64,000 bases of DNA from contig NZ_FTMX01000003.1 in NCBI RefSeq assembly GCF_900156045.1, positions 310,001 through 374,000 on the forward strand. The letters run 5' to 3'. The position numbers and the translations under genes were made by a program. Shown here in pieces: positions 32,900 to 41,136 of the stretch (its first letter is position 1; the number at the start of each line of letters is the position of its first letter). Under the pieces are notes generated by a model. The model did no database searches, was not told where the DNA came from, and saw only the letters and a program-made list of their open reading frames with translations. This DNA comes from Peribacillus simplex. GTDB taxonomy: Bacteria > Bacillota > Bacilli > Bacillales > DSM-1321.

Positions 32900-34525
32900 A
32901 TGGAGCGGGAGTTGTTGTTAGTTGGGGAGCGGCTGGCGGAATTTTTGGAGGCCGGGGATCCGGAAGATTCGGATGTGGTGAATCAAGGGCTCCAGTTATA
33001 CCGTCAGGGGCTCGTTGATATTAAAGAGGAAGCGGTGGATACGATTGCGGCTGAGGTACAGGATGGGACACGCTTTAAGGCCAGGCTGAATCTGCTCTTC
33101 CCTCAGGATGGAAGCTGTACATGTGATTCAAGGTTCATATGCCGGCATCAAATAGCCGTTTTCTTTTCTGCATATTCTGAACACGCTAGTGTTTCCGAAT
33201 GGCTGAGCGAATGGAAAGCACCAAAAAACACCTCAACTGCCCAAGCACTGCAGCAAGTTAAACGGGCAAGTGAATTACTTAAACAGACGGCGGGGAATTC
33301 CATCGTCTTAGATAAAAGCTACCCATCATGGAAGCAATTCGTCAATGATGCCTTTGAGGAACATGTCGAGCCTCATATAGGCGAGGCTACTTATATGATT
33401 GAAAACCATATACAAACTTACTTTAAACGCCTTAGCTCAAAAGCTCCAATGGAAAGGGAATGGAAGTTACTTTATCATTTCGTTACGCAATTTTGCACGA
33501 TGCAGCAGACACTAAGAATGATTCAGCTGCATAAAAGTGAGACGCAAACGATCAGGGTCTTTTATGCACTTGCCGTCGACCTGGCAGAAGAGCTGCATGA
33601 ATCGGTACAGCCGCTTAGCAGGCAAGCGAGGCCCTTCGCCTTTGATCCCTTCGTTTTCAGCATCAAGGAAGATGTAGCTAAACTACTGGATGGAGGAGAA
33701 GGCCTTGAATACGAAAAGATCGACCTCTACCGGGAGATATGGAGCTACTTATTCTCCAACTCCTCATGGCGTAAAGAGGAACTGGAACGAATCAATAAAG
33801 TACTTCCCGACAAATATATGGGGACCACCGAGCGGACGTCCTATTCCCTCGCAGCCATTCACCTATCCCTTTTGGAGAGCCATGATAAACAAGCGATTGA
33901 GCTTCTTCATGAATTGAAGAAGGAAGCCTGTCCATACATTTTTTATTGGCTGAATCTCCTGGCTGAATCTGACAACCGGTCACGTGCCATCCCTTTCATT
34001 GAATTCATCAATAATAATGTCCAGGAATTCCTTGCCGGTTTATCCGATTATTATAAACGGGTGGATTTCGTCCGAACGTTCACGACTTTAATTAACAGTT
34101 GCTGTTATAAATTAAAACGGACCGATTTGCTTGAGAAATTTTACAGGGCCACCCTTCCGCACAGCTATTGGAACTATGCAAATTTCCTTTTTGAACAAGG
34201 ACAATATAAAAAATGGGTGGAGATGCATATTTACTCAGAAATCAGCATTGACTTAATCAGCAGTGAATCCATCAAAGAAGTGGTCTCAAAGGAACCGGAA
34301 CTAATCCTGCCCCTTTATTATCATGCGGTCCAGGAAAAAGTTTCTTTGAAAAACCGTCCTGCTTATAAGCAAGCTGTCCGTTATTTGAAAAGGATGCGCA
34401 CCATTTATAAAAAGAGCAAAAAAGAAGACGTATTCGATCGTTATATACTTTATGTAGCAGATTCAACCAAACGGCTTCGCGCTTTCCAAGAAGAACTAAA
34501 AAGGGGTAAGCTTATCGATGTTTAA
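32900..34525 (+). CDS. ywqB: SWIM zinc-finger protein (YwqB-like)
   Basis: A 541-residue protein. A SWIM zinc finger is near residues 70-90: CTC, then a short loop, then CRH (CTCDSRFICRHQIAVFFSA). The remainder is alpha-helical and without named motif. SWIM fingers bind DNA or protein. The gene overlaps the SNF2 helicase gene by 8 bp, the same pairing as ywqB-ywqA in B. subtilis, so the two products probably work in one complex on nucleic acid. The ATG at 32900 is chosen because the upstream TTG (32879) lies before the ribosome site GAAGGAGGAG. Exact function is unknown. Confidence 0.82.
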   Translation: MERELLLVGERLAEFLEAGDPEDSDVVNQGLQLYRQGLVDIKEEAVDTIAAEVQDGTRFKARLNLLFPQDGSCTCDSRFICRHQIAVFFSAYSEHASVSEWLSEWKAPKNTSTAQALQQVKRASELLKQTAGNSIVLDKSYPSWKQFVNDAFEEHVEPHIGEATYMIENHIQTYFKRLSSKAPMEREWKLLYHFVTQFCTMQQTLRMIQLHKSETQTIRVFYALAVDLAEELHESVQPLSRQARPFAFDPFVFSIKEDVAKLLDGGEGLEYEKIDLYREIWSYLFSNSSWRKEELERINKVLPDKYMGTTERTSYSLAAIHLSLLESHDKQAIELLHELKKEACPYIFYWLNLLAESDNRSRAIPFIEFINNNVQEFLAGLSDYYKRVDFVRTFTTLINSCCYKLKRTDLLEKFYRATLPHSYWNYANFLFEQGQYKKWVEMHIYSEISIDLISSESIKEVVSKEPELILPLYYHAVQEKVSLKNRPAYKQAVRYLKRMRTIYKKSKKEDVFDRYILYVADSTKRLRAFQEELKRGKLIDV

Positions 34526-37490
34526 TCCAGGGAAATTAAAAATCAAAATAGCGGCTCTCGAAAATGGAACTTACGCCCTTGGTGTAGTCAATGAAGAGAA
34601 TACCTTCCTCACTACGAATCATATACGCAGGCTGTTATTCAACTGGGATGACGCAAGCTTTTATGGTACTAAAATGACTACGGATCTAGTGGATGGAAAT
34701 CAAGTATTCATTCTTGACGCTTGGGGACTTCTCAACTTTTTTGCTAGGGAAAGCTTTAACTCCTTCATAGAATGGGAATGGTCCGAGTTATCCTCCCTTT
34801 GCCTATCAGCAGCGCCCGTTCTTCATGAATCCATTGAAGCCGGAATCCCCGTACCGGATTTCACTAATCTTCAGTTGGACTCCATCGGCTGGAAGCTGCC
34901 GGAAGAAGTGGAAGAGGAATTCGTCCCTTCCTTTTGGGAAGAAGAAATATCATTGGATCTCCCTTCACCTGAACTGGAAACAAACCGTACTTTTATCGAA
35001 AAGTGGTATAACGGTGCCGCTAATATGTATTTAAAAAACTATTCACCCATGCAGCATAAATGGAGTGAAGCCGTCGGGGCATTAAAGGATACACGGCTTT
35101 CTCCCGAAGAATTGCAGGCCTTTTTTGACAAAGACAGCTGGCAGGAATGGCTCGGTACCCTGCCAGATCCCAAGCCATTCACCATAGGTCTCCGTTTAAC
35201 TGAGCCTCCTGATGGCAATGGGCCTTGGATACTCGATGTTACCCTTCGGTCAAAAAGGGATGAGAATATCCTTGAAACATATACAGGAAAAAAACTGCCG
35301 CGCGGCTGGAATAAGTATGCAAGTGAAGTGGTGCGTGCTACGAAACGCTGGCAACTCGTCGTGCCATGGCTTGGGGAGAATGGCCGTCTGAAAAGGGAGA
35401 TTTCGGAAACGGATGCATGGGAGTTTCTGACCGACGCAAGCGAAAAGCTCCTTTTTCTTGGCGTCGAAATTCTCCTTCCATCGTGGTGGCTTGCCTTGAA
35501 GGAGTCCTCATTGAAGGTCAAGGCGAAAGTGAAGAGCCAATCGAACCGAGGCCCGTCTTATGTCGGGTTAAAAGCTATAATGGACTTCGATTGGCGTTTC
35601 TCATTAAATGGCAAAGAGCTCACTGAGGCGGAGTTCGCGGAGCTCGTCAATGAAAAAAGGCGGCTTGTCTTCATCCGCGGCCAATGGGTCAAGCTTGATC
35701 CAGCTTTCATTAAACAAATTCAGGAGCTGATGGAAACAGCTAATGAAAAAGGCATCCAATTGACTGACTTGCTGCAGCAGGAACTGTTGAATGGCGTAAA
35801 TGAAGATGGCGATGACGATTCTGAAAACGACGAAATGCTCCGGATTCAATTTGAATTGAACCAGGAGCTCCGTAAAATGGTTGGAAGACTCCGGGAAACC
35901 AAAAACATATCCATCCTGCCCGTCCCTAATGCACTTCAAGGTGATTTACGCCCCTATCAAAAACTGGGCATGAGCTGGCTCCTTTTTTTAAGGGAGCATG
36001 GTTTTGGTGCTTGTCTAGCCGACGATATGGGACTTGGAAAAACCGTCCAGATGATTGCCTACCTACTTCATGTGAAAGGTAAAGAAGGAGCGAGTAAAGA
36101 GCTCCCGACTGCCCCCAGGGATGAACAAAAAAGTGAACCGATCATTGTTGAAGAGGATAGCAACGCAGAGAGCAGTGATGAGGCTGAAATCATTACCACT
36201 GCCCCCGAATCCGTCTCTGTACAATCGGCACTCATCGTCTGCCCGACATCGGTCCTGGGCAACTGGCAAAAGGAATTGGAAAAATTCGCACCATCACTTA
36301 AAGTTCACCTTCATTACGGATCGAATCGTGCTAAAGGTGAAGCATTTACTAAACTGGCAGCCGATCATGATATTGTCTTAACATCATATGGACTGACCCA
36401 CCAAGATGTGGCTGAACTGACCACCATCCATTGGAGCAGCGTTATCCTTGATGAAGCACAAAACATCAAGAATGCTCAAACAAAGCAATCCAAAGCGGTC
36501 CGCAAGCTAAACGGCAGACATCATATCGCCTTATCAGGTACGCCGATGGAAAACCGTTTAAGTGAGCTGTGGGCGATTTTCGACTTCATCAACAAAGGTT
36601 ATCTCGGAACGCTAGGTCAGTTTCAGGAAAAATATGTGGCGACCATTGAGCGTGATGAACAGAAGGATAAAATCAAGGAATTGCAGCGTTTGATACAGCC
36701 CTTCTTGCTTCGCCGTACAAAACGCGATAAAGAAGTCGCTCTTAATCTTCCGGATAAGCAAGAACAAAAGGAATTCGTACCGCTTACCACCGAGCAAGCA
36801 TCGTTGTATGAACAACTGATAAAAGATACATTCACTGATATCGAGCAACTGTCTGCCTTTGAAAGAAAAGGCATCATCCTCCAGATGCTGAATAAGCTCA
36901 AGCAGCTATGCAATCATCCAGCTCTTTACTTAAAAGAGACGGAAAAGGAAAACATCATGAAGGCACCTAACCGTTCAGGTAAACTCGAGAAGCTGACCGA
37001 GCTTATCGATGCTGTCCGCGAACAGGATGAAAGCTGTCTCATTTTCACACAATATATCGGGATGGGCAATATGATTAAAGAATTGCTGGAAAAACGATAT
37101 GGCTTTGAAGTGCCATTCCTGAACGGGAGTGCGAACAAGAAGCAGCGTGATGAAATGATCACCCGATTCCAAGATGGGGAATTCCCCATCTTCATACTCT
37201 CGTTGAAAGCAGGCGGCACTGGACTTAATCTTACAGAAGCGAACCACGTGATTCACTATGATCGCTGGTGGAACCCGGCTGTTGAAAATCAAGCCACCGA
37301 CCGTGCTTACCGAATTGGACAACAGCGTTTCGTTCACGTTCATAAGCTAATCTGCACAGGGACCCTGGAAGAAAAAATCGACCAGATGCTTGATAAAAAA
37401 CAAGCCCTGAACGACGAGATCATCAGCAGTGACAACTGGATCACCGAACTTTCCACAGAGGAAATCAAGGACTTGGTCGCTCTTCAATAA
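34518..37490 (+). CDS. ywqA: SNF2-family helicase/translocase (YwqA-like)
   Basis: A 990-residue SF2 ATPase. An N-terminal bacterial SNF2-associated region (about 1-460) precedes SNF2_N and Helicase_C. Motif I is DDMGLGKT near residue 501, motif II is DEAQ near 645 (VILDEAQNIKN), motif III is ALSGTPMEN, motif V is LSLKAGGTGLNL and motif VI is QATDRAYRIGQ. These proteins move on double-stranded DNA and remodel bound proteins; RapA is a distant relative. A low-complexity acidic insert (about residues 530-570) separates motif I from Ia. It is translated with the SWIM gene through an 8-bp overlap and ends before a bidirectional terminator. Confidence 0.9.
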   Translation: MFNPGKLKIKIAALENGTYALGVVNEENTFLTTNHIRRLLFNWDDASFYGTKMTTDLVDGNQVFILDAWGLLNFFARESFNSFIEWEWSELSSLCLSAAPVLHESIEAGIPVPDFTNLQLDSIGWKLPEEVEEEFVPSFWEEEISLDLPSPELETNRTFIEKWYNGAANMYLKNYSPMQHKWSEAVGALKDTRLSPEELQAFFDKDSWQEWLGTLPDPKPFTIGLRLTEPPDGNGPWILDVTLRSKRDENILETYTGKKLPRGWNKYASEVVRATKRWQLVVPWLGENGRLKREISETDAWEFLTDASEKLLFLGVEILLPSWWLALKESSLKVKAKVKSQSNRGPSYVGLKAIMDFDWRFSLNGKELTEAEFAELVNEKRRLVFIRGQWVKLDPAFIKQIQELMETANEKGIQLTDLLQQELLNGVNEDGDDDSENDEMLRIQFELNQELRKMVGRLRETKNISILPVPNALQGDLRPYQKLGMSWLLFLREHGFGACLADDMGLGKTVQMIAYLLHVKGKEGASKELPTAPRDEQKSEPIIVEEDSNAESSDEAEIITTAPESVSVQSALIVCPTSVLGNWQKELEKFAPSLKVHLHYGSNRAKGEAFTKLAADHDIVLTSYGLTHQDVAELTTIHWSSVILDEAQNIKNAQTKQSKAVRKLNGRHHIALSGTPMENRLSELWAIFDFINKGYLGTLGQFQEKYVATIERDEQKDKIKELQRLIQPFLLRRTKRDKEVALNLPDKQEQKEFVPLTTEQASLYEQLIKDTFTDIEQLSAFERKGIILQMLNKLKQLCNHPALYLKETEKENIMKAPNRSGKLEKLTELIDAVREQDESCLIFTQYIGMGNMIKELLEKRYGFEVPFLNGSANKKQRDEMITRFQDGEFPIFILSLKAGGTGLNLTEANHVIHYDRWWNPAVENQATDRAYRIGQQRFVHVHKLICTGTLEEKIDQMLDKKQALNDEIISSDNWITELSTEEIKDLVALQ

Positions 37491-37546
37491 CCCGCTCTCA
37501 CGATATGAAGATGAATGAGGGAAGGCAGTCAGCTTATCAGGACAAA

Positions 37547-37588
37547 AAAAAAGGGAGAATGCATATATGATATGCATTCCCCTTTTTT
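37547..37588. terminator. Bidirectional terminator between the SNF2 and LysE genes
   Basis: GAATGCATAT / ATATGCATTC stem, extended by AAGGG/CCCTT with one mismatch, flanked by A9 and T7 tracts. Confidence 0.88.
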
Positions 37589-37660
37589 TATACATAAGCG
37601 CCCTGTAAATTTTCAACCCTTGAATGCCTGGCATGGTCTAGTTCGATACGTTTATCTGAT

Positions 37661-38269
37661 TCAAAAAAGCGATTTCACCATATAGAGAGCTGTGATCCAA
37701 ATGATGATTGCAGAAATTTTATTTAATATTCCAAGGAATTTTCCGGATGTATCAACCTTTTTCAGCAATCGCCCCGCTAGACATAATCCATGGAACCAGC
37801 ACCATGACACAAAGATGCACGTTATGGCGAATATCACTTTATCTTTTCCAGAATAAACAAGTGAGCTTGAACCGATTACACCTATTGTATCCAAGATTGC
37901 ATGCGGATTCAGTAATGAGACTGATAGAGTAAACACAATTTGCTTTTTGGTCGACATCTGCATGGATTGGGCACCTGACTGTGAATTCGATTTGGCAAAC
38001 CAAATCTGAAAACCCATATACAATAAAAATATAACTCCGATTATGATTAATGTAAGGCGCAACCAATCATATTGCATGACAACCAACGAAACACCTAAAA
38101 TAGCTAACAGAATGAGCACTGTATCACAAATTGCAGCTGTGATCGTTGCTGGCAATGCTTTTTTTATTGTTGGTTGGATTGCTCCTTGATTAAAAATGAA
38201 TACATTTTGCACTCCCAACGGAAGTATCAGCCCTAATGCCAATAATAATCCATGAAAAAATGGCCCCAT
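37661..38269 (-). CDS. LysE/RhtB-family amino acid exporter
   Basis: A 202-residue inner-membrane exporter with six hydrophobic segments. The family start LLALGLILPLGVQNVFIFNQG (residues 7-27) and the internal NPHAILDTIGVIG are typical of LysE/ArgO exporters of basic amino acids. The start at 38269 has GGGAGGGGG 7 bases upstream; a longer frame would extend into the shared operator. It is divergent from a MocR-type regulator over a perfect inverted repeat, so the regulator probably controls it. Exported amino acid is not known. Confidence 0.88.
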   Translation of the reverse strand: MGPFFHGLLLALGLILPLGVQNVFIFNQGAIQPTIKKALPATITAAICDTVLILLAILGVSLVVMQYDWLRLTLIIIGVIFLLYMGFQIWFAKSNSQSGAQSMQMSTKKQIVFTLSVSLLNPHAILDTIGVIGSSSLVYSGKDKVIFAITCIFVSWCWFHGLCLAGRLLKKVDTSGKFLGILNKISAIIIWITALYMVKSLF

Positions 38270-38328
38270 ACGAATACCCCCTCCCTTCATATTCAGTATA
38301 ATGAAAACAACAAAGGAATTAACCATCC

Positions 38329-38356
38329 AATTGGTTGGTTTTCAAACCAACCAATT
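38329..38356. promoter_or_regulatory. Perfect 13-bp inverted repeat operator between lysE-like and mocR-like genes
   Basis: AATTGGTTGGTTT-TC-AAACCAACCAATT. It covers a probable mocR promoter (TTGGTT at 38335-38340, N16, TACAAT at 38357-38362) and lies just upstream of a possible leftward -10 (TATACT, minus strand of 38295-38300). It contains repeated CCAA/TTGG units, as MocR-type operators often carry direct repeats. Confidence 0.8.
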
Positions 38357-38393
38357 TACAATGAATATAGAACATGAAAGGAGTGGTTTTCGC

Positions 38394-39839
38394 ATGTTTA
38401 TCGAATGGAGACCAAACCGGACTTCCGACCAATCACTTCACCAACAAATAGTAGATTGGGTCAAACAACAAATTACACGAGGGGAATGGCCGGTTGGTAC
38501 TAAGCTTCCATCACAACGCTCATTGGCCGAATCATTTGGTGTAAACCGAAGTACCCTCATCACGGCCATAGATGAGTTGATTGCAGACGGATTATTGGAA
38601 ACTAAGATGGGGTCCGGCACATTCGTTTCAAATAATACTTGGAATGTGCTCGTCTCCAGCAAACAGCCTGACTGGAAAAACTATGTCCGGAACGGCCTTC
38701 ATGAACCTAATTTAAAAACGATTCAGGACATTAATCAATATGAAACGGACACCACCATCATCAGATTGGGCACGGGCGAACTATCTCCGGATCTATTGCC
38801 TACAAAACAAATCGAAAAGACGTTGCGATCCACTTCTTTTGATGCCCACTCATTAGGTTATTCCGAGCCCAAGGGTGATAAGAGACTTCGCCAATGTATA
38901 AGTGTTTATTTAGAAACAAAAGGGATCAACGCAAGTCCCAGCTCCCTCATGGTCGTTTCTGGCGGGCTTCAGGCACTCCAGTTGATTTCAGTTGGTTTAC
39001 TTCAAAAGGGATCGTTGATATTACATGAATCCCCTTCCTATTTAAATTCCGTTCACCCATTTCAATCTGCTGGGATGCAATTGGTAGGTTTATCAATACA
39101 AGGCCGGGAAAGTATTCCGACTCAAATAAAGCGCATCAATGGAAGGAAAAAAGCGTCACTGTTTTATACTGTTCCAACGTTCAACAATCCAACAAATACT
39201 ACATGGACAAAAGAAGAAAGACTAAACCTCCTATCACTATGCAAAAAAGAACAGATCCCGATTATTGAAGATGACGTATATAGTGATTTGTGGTTTGAAA
39301 AAGAACCACCGCCCCCTTTAAAATCCCTTGATGCAGATGGCCTTGTATTGCACATTGGCAGCATGTCCAAAACATTGAGCCCCGGATTGCGTATCGGATG
39401 GATTGCCGGCCCGATAACTGTGATTGAACGTTTAGCGGACATTAAAATGCAAATGGATTACGGTTCCAGTGCACTATCCCAACACCTTGTGGCAGAATGG
39501 TTAGCAAATGGTCAATATTCAAGGCATTTAGAGTGGCTAAGGCATGAGTTGATAGATCGCAGAGATTTTACATTAACCCTTCTCGATCAATATTTTAAGG
39601 GACTGGCTGAATGGCAAATACCTCAAGGCGGATTTTATATATGGTTAAAATTATGTAAACCCATCGTGAATCCAAACCTTTTCAAGCAAGCGATAAAGGA
39701 GAACATACTTCTTAATCCGGGATACATATACGAACCAAATAACCATACACATATACGGCTTTCATATTCATACGCCTCGAAGGATCAATTAGCTTATGGC
39801 ATCCAAACCCTATCAAAGATCATTCGGCGGATGGTTTGA
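38394..39839 (+). CDS. MocR-type regulator (GntR HTH fused to class I aminotransferase domain)
   Basis: A 481-residue PLP-dependent regulator. A winged HTH of the GntR family spans residues 10-80 (WPVGTKLPSQRSLAESFGVNRSTLITAIDELIADG). A fold-type I aminotransferase domain (about 115-481) contains the PLP lysine in GSMSKTLSPGLRIGW near 325 and the cofactor-contact motif FYTVPTFNNPT. MocR proteins sense amino acids or vitamin B6 derivatives and regulate a neighbour. Here the neighbour is the divergent LysE exporter. The ATG at 38394 has GAAAGGAGTGG upstream; the longer frame would start before the operator. Confidence 0.88.
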   Translation: MFIEWRPNRTSDQSLHQQIVDWVKQQITRGEWPVGTKLPSQRSLAESFGVNRSTLITAIDELIADGLLETKMGSGTFVSNNTWNVLVSSKQPDWKNYVRNGLHEPNLKTIQDINQYETDTTIIRLGTGELSPDLLPTKQIEKTLRSTSFDAHSLGYSEPKGDKRLRQCISVYLETKGINASPSSLMVVSGGLQALQLISVGLLQKGSLILHESPSYLNSVHPFQSAGMQLVGLSIQGRESIPTQIKRINGRKKASLFYTVPTFNNPTNTTWTKEERLNLLSLCKKEQIPIIEDDVYSDLWFEKEPPPPLKSLDADGLVLHIGSMSKTLSPGLRIGWIAGPITVIERLADIKMQMDYGSSALSQHLVAEWLANGQYSRHLEWLRHELIDRRDFTLTLLDQYFKGLAEWQIPQGGFYIWLKLCKPIVNPNLFKQAIKENILLNPGYIYEPNNHTHIRLSYSYASKDQLAYGIQTLSKIIRRMV

Positions 39840-39866
39840 CATTTTGAAGGATAGGAGACGCTCATC

Positions 39867-39900
39867 ATATCGAGGAGCTGTCGGGACAACTCCTCGATAT
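39867..39900. terminator. Terminator hairpin after mocR
   Basis: ATATCGAGGAG(CTGTC)...(GACAA)CTCCTCGATAT, a stem of about 16 bp. It lies between convergent genes and lacks a long T-run. Confidence 0.7.
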
Positions 39901-39965
39901 TGAGTAAAGTAACTTATTCGTACGTTCTCATACCCTACAATGTCCTGCAGCTCCAGAAGAAGATA

Positions 39966-40382
39966 TCACGGATTAGCAGCTTTCATTTTTACGTTCCGCC
40001 CTTTTTGCTGGATGATGAAAAAAGAATGGTGATAGCCATGATTGATCATGATATGATCGAGGATTGCAATAAGCGCCTCACCCTTATTAGGCTGAAATGT
40101 CCCTGAACTTTCCTCAATGATGATTTTTTCTTGGTGGGGATCATAATTAATGGTTGTTTTAGCACCTCTTTCAAAGAAAGAAAGGGTTACCTCCTTACAT
40201 AGAGGAAAATCCTGATAAGGGGAATCTGAGCGGGGAGCCTTTTCAAAGGGAGAATGGACGTGCTGAAGTGCATCAAAGAAACTCGGTTTTGTAAGATATG
40301 ACCTGTCGCTTCCTTTCCTTTCGAATTTCACTGTAATTCCAAGACTACTTACTTTTTTACTGGATTTCTTCTTATAATTCAT
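39966..40382 (-). CDS. 138-residue soluble protein, unknown function
   Basis: A basic N-terminus (MNYKKKSSKKVSS) leads to a soluble alpha/beta-looking protein with no signal peptide or motif I recognise. The ATG at 40382 is preceded by AAAAGGAGGG at 5 bases, a strong start; an upstream in-frame ATG (40550) has no ribosome site and would add a low-quality 56-residue leader. Transcribed alone, opposite to mocR. Confidence 0.65.
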   Translation of the reverse strand: MNYKKKSSKKVSSLGITVKFERKGSDRSYLTKPSFFDALQHVHSPFEKAPRSDSPYQDFPLCKEVTLSFFERGAKTTINYDPHQEKIIIEESSGTFQPNKGEALIAILDHIMINHGYHHSFFIIQQKGRNVKMKAANP

Positions 40383-40577
40383 AGATACCCTCCTTTTAAT
40401 AGGTTCTTTATACCTAATTCTTTTATCCCATTCCATATACCTGCCAGAAAATGAAATTACTTCCTCAATAATAGATTTACATATTTGCACGGTGAAAACG
40501 CAGCAAACCGCTTCATAAACAGCATGAAAGAATTCATTCATCAAATCCATGCTTGGGAAATCTTATTACACAAAAAC

Positions 40578-40604
40578 AGCCCTCTTGGAAAAGAGGGCTC
40601 AAAC
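40578..40604 (-). terminator. Left hairpin of a mirrored terminator pair
   Basis: AGCCCTCTT-N4-AAGAGGGCT with the T-run on the minus strand (GTTTTTG). Almost identical to the hairpin at 41107-41134, but facing the opposite way. Confidence 0.7.
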
Positions 40605-40655
40605 TGTAGACAAATACGAAGAAAGCGAGTTTGCCTGCAATTTTTTATTTAAAAA

Positions 40656-40780
40656 GTTCAGTTGATTTCAGAAATCCGCTCCCTTTCCGCCGACTGTCTG
40701 CCAAGCCTCCTCGGCGCAAGCGCCTGTGGTGTCTCGTAGCCAGTAATTCGGCAGGAGTGTCGCAAATTCCTTCAATTTAA
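40656..40780 (-). repeat. MITE-like repeat, copy 1
   Basis: About 120 bp sharing CTTTCCGC, GCCTCCTCGGCGC, GCGCCTGTGG, GTCTC and GCAGGAGT blocks, in that order, with the reverse complement of copy 2. Ends are less well preserved. It belongs to a type of GC-rich intergenic repeat I have the impression is common in Bacillaceae. It encodes nothing convincing. Confidence 0.65.
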
Positions 40781-40910
40781 TGAGGGTTTCATTCCATATA
40801 AAAGGTATAAATTCATGAAGGATAACCAATTCTTCTTTTATTTATCATTGTTCAGGGTAGTCCATTCCGAACCCCATTTTGTATGAAGAAAAGTGAGTTT
40901 CCCTATAGTC

Positions 40911-41046
40911 TTCAGTTGATTGGAACGGAAGGTACGGGACTCCTGCTTAGAAAAGCGTGTCCAAGGGAGACCCCACAGGCGCAAAGAGCGCCGAGGAGGC
41001 TCCCGGACCGCCCGCGGAAAGCGAGTGCCCTACGTCCCAATCAACG
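40911..41046 (+). repeat. MITE-like repeat, copy 2
   Basis: About 136 bp bounded by imperfect inverted ends, AGTTGATTGGAACG and CGTCCCAATCAACG, with an internal GGCGC...GCGCC hairpin. No transposase. Inverted relative to copy 1. Confidence 0.7.
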
Positions 41047-41106
41047 CTCGAATTGTACAAACCCTCAAAAAAACAGTAGGTAAAATCAATTATTTGTACA
41101 AACTGC

Positions 41107-41134
41107 AGCCCTCTTGGATAAGAGGGCTGTTTTT
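41107..41134 (+). terminator. Right hairpin of the mirrored pair, downstream of the subtilase
   Basis: AGCCCTCTT-N4-AAGAGGGCT followed on the plus strand by GTTTTT. It lies 3 bp past the subtilase stop codon (41137, minus), so it may also end that gene although the minus-strand T-run is poor. Confidence 0.7.
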
Positions 41135-41136
41135 CA

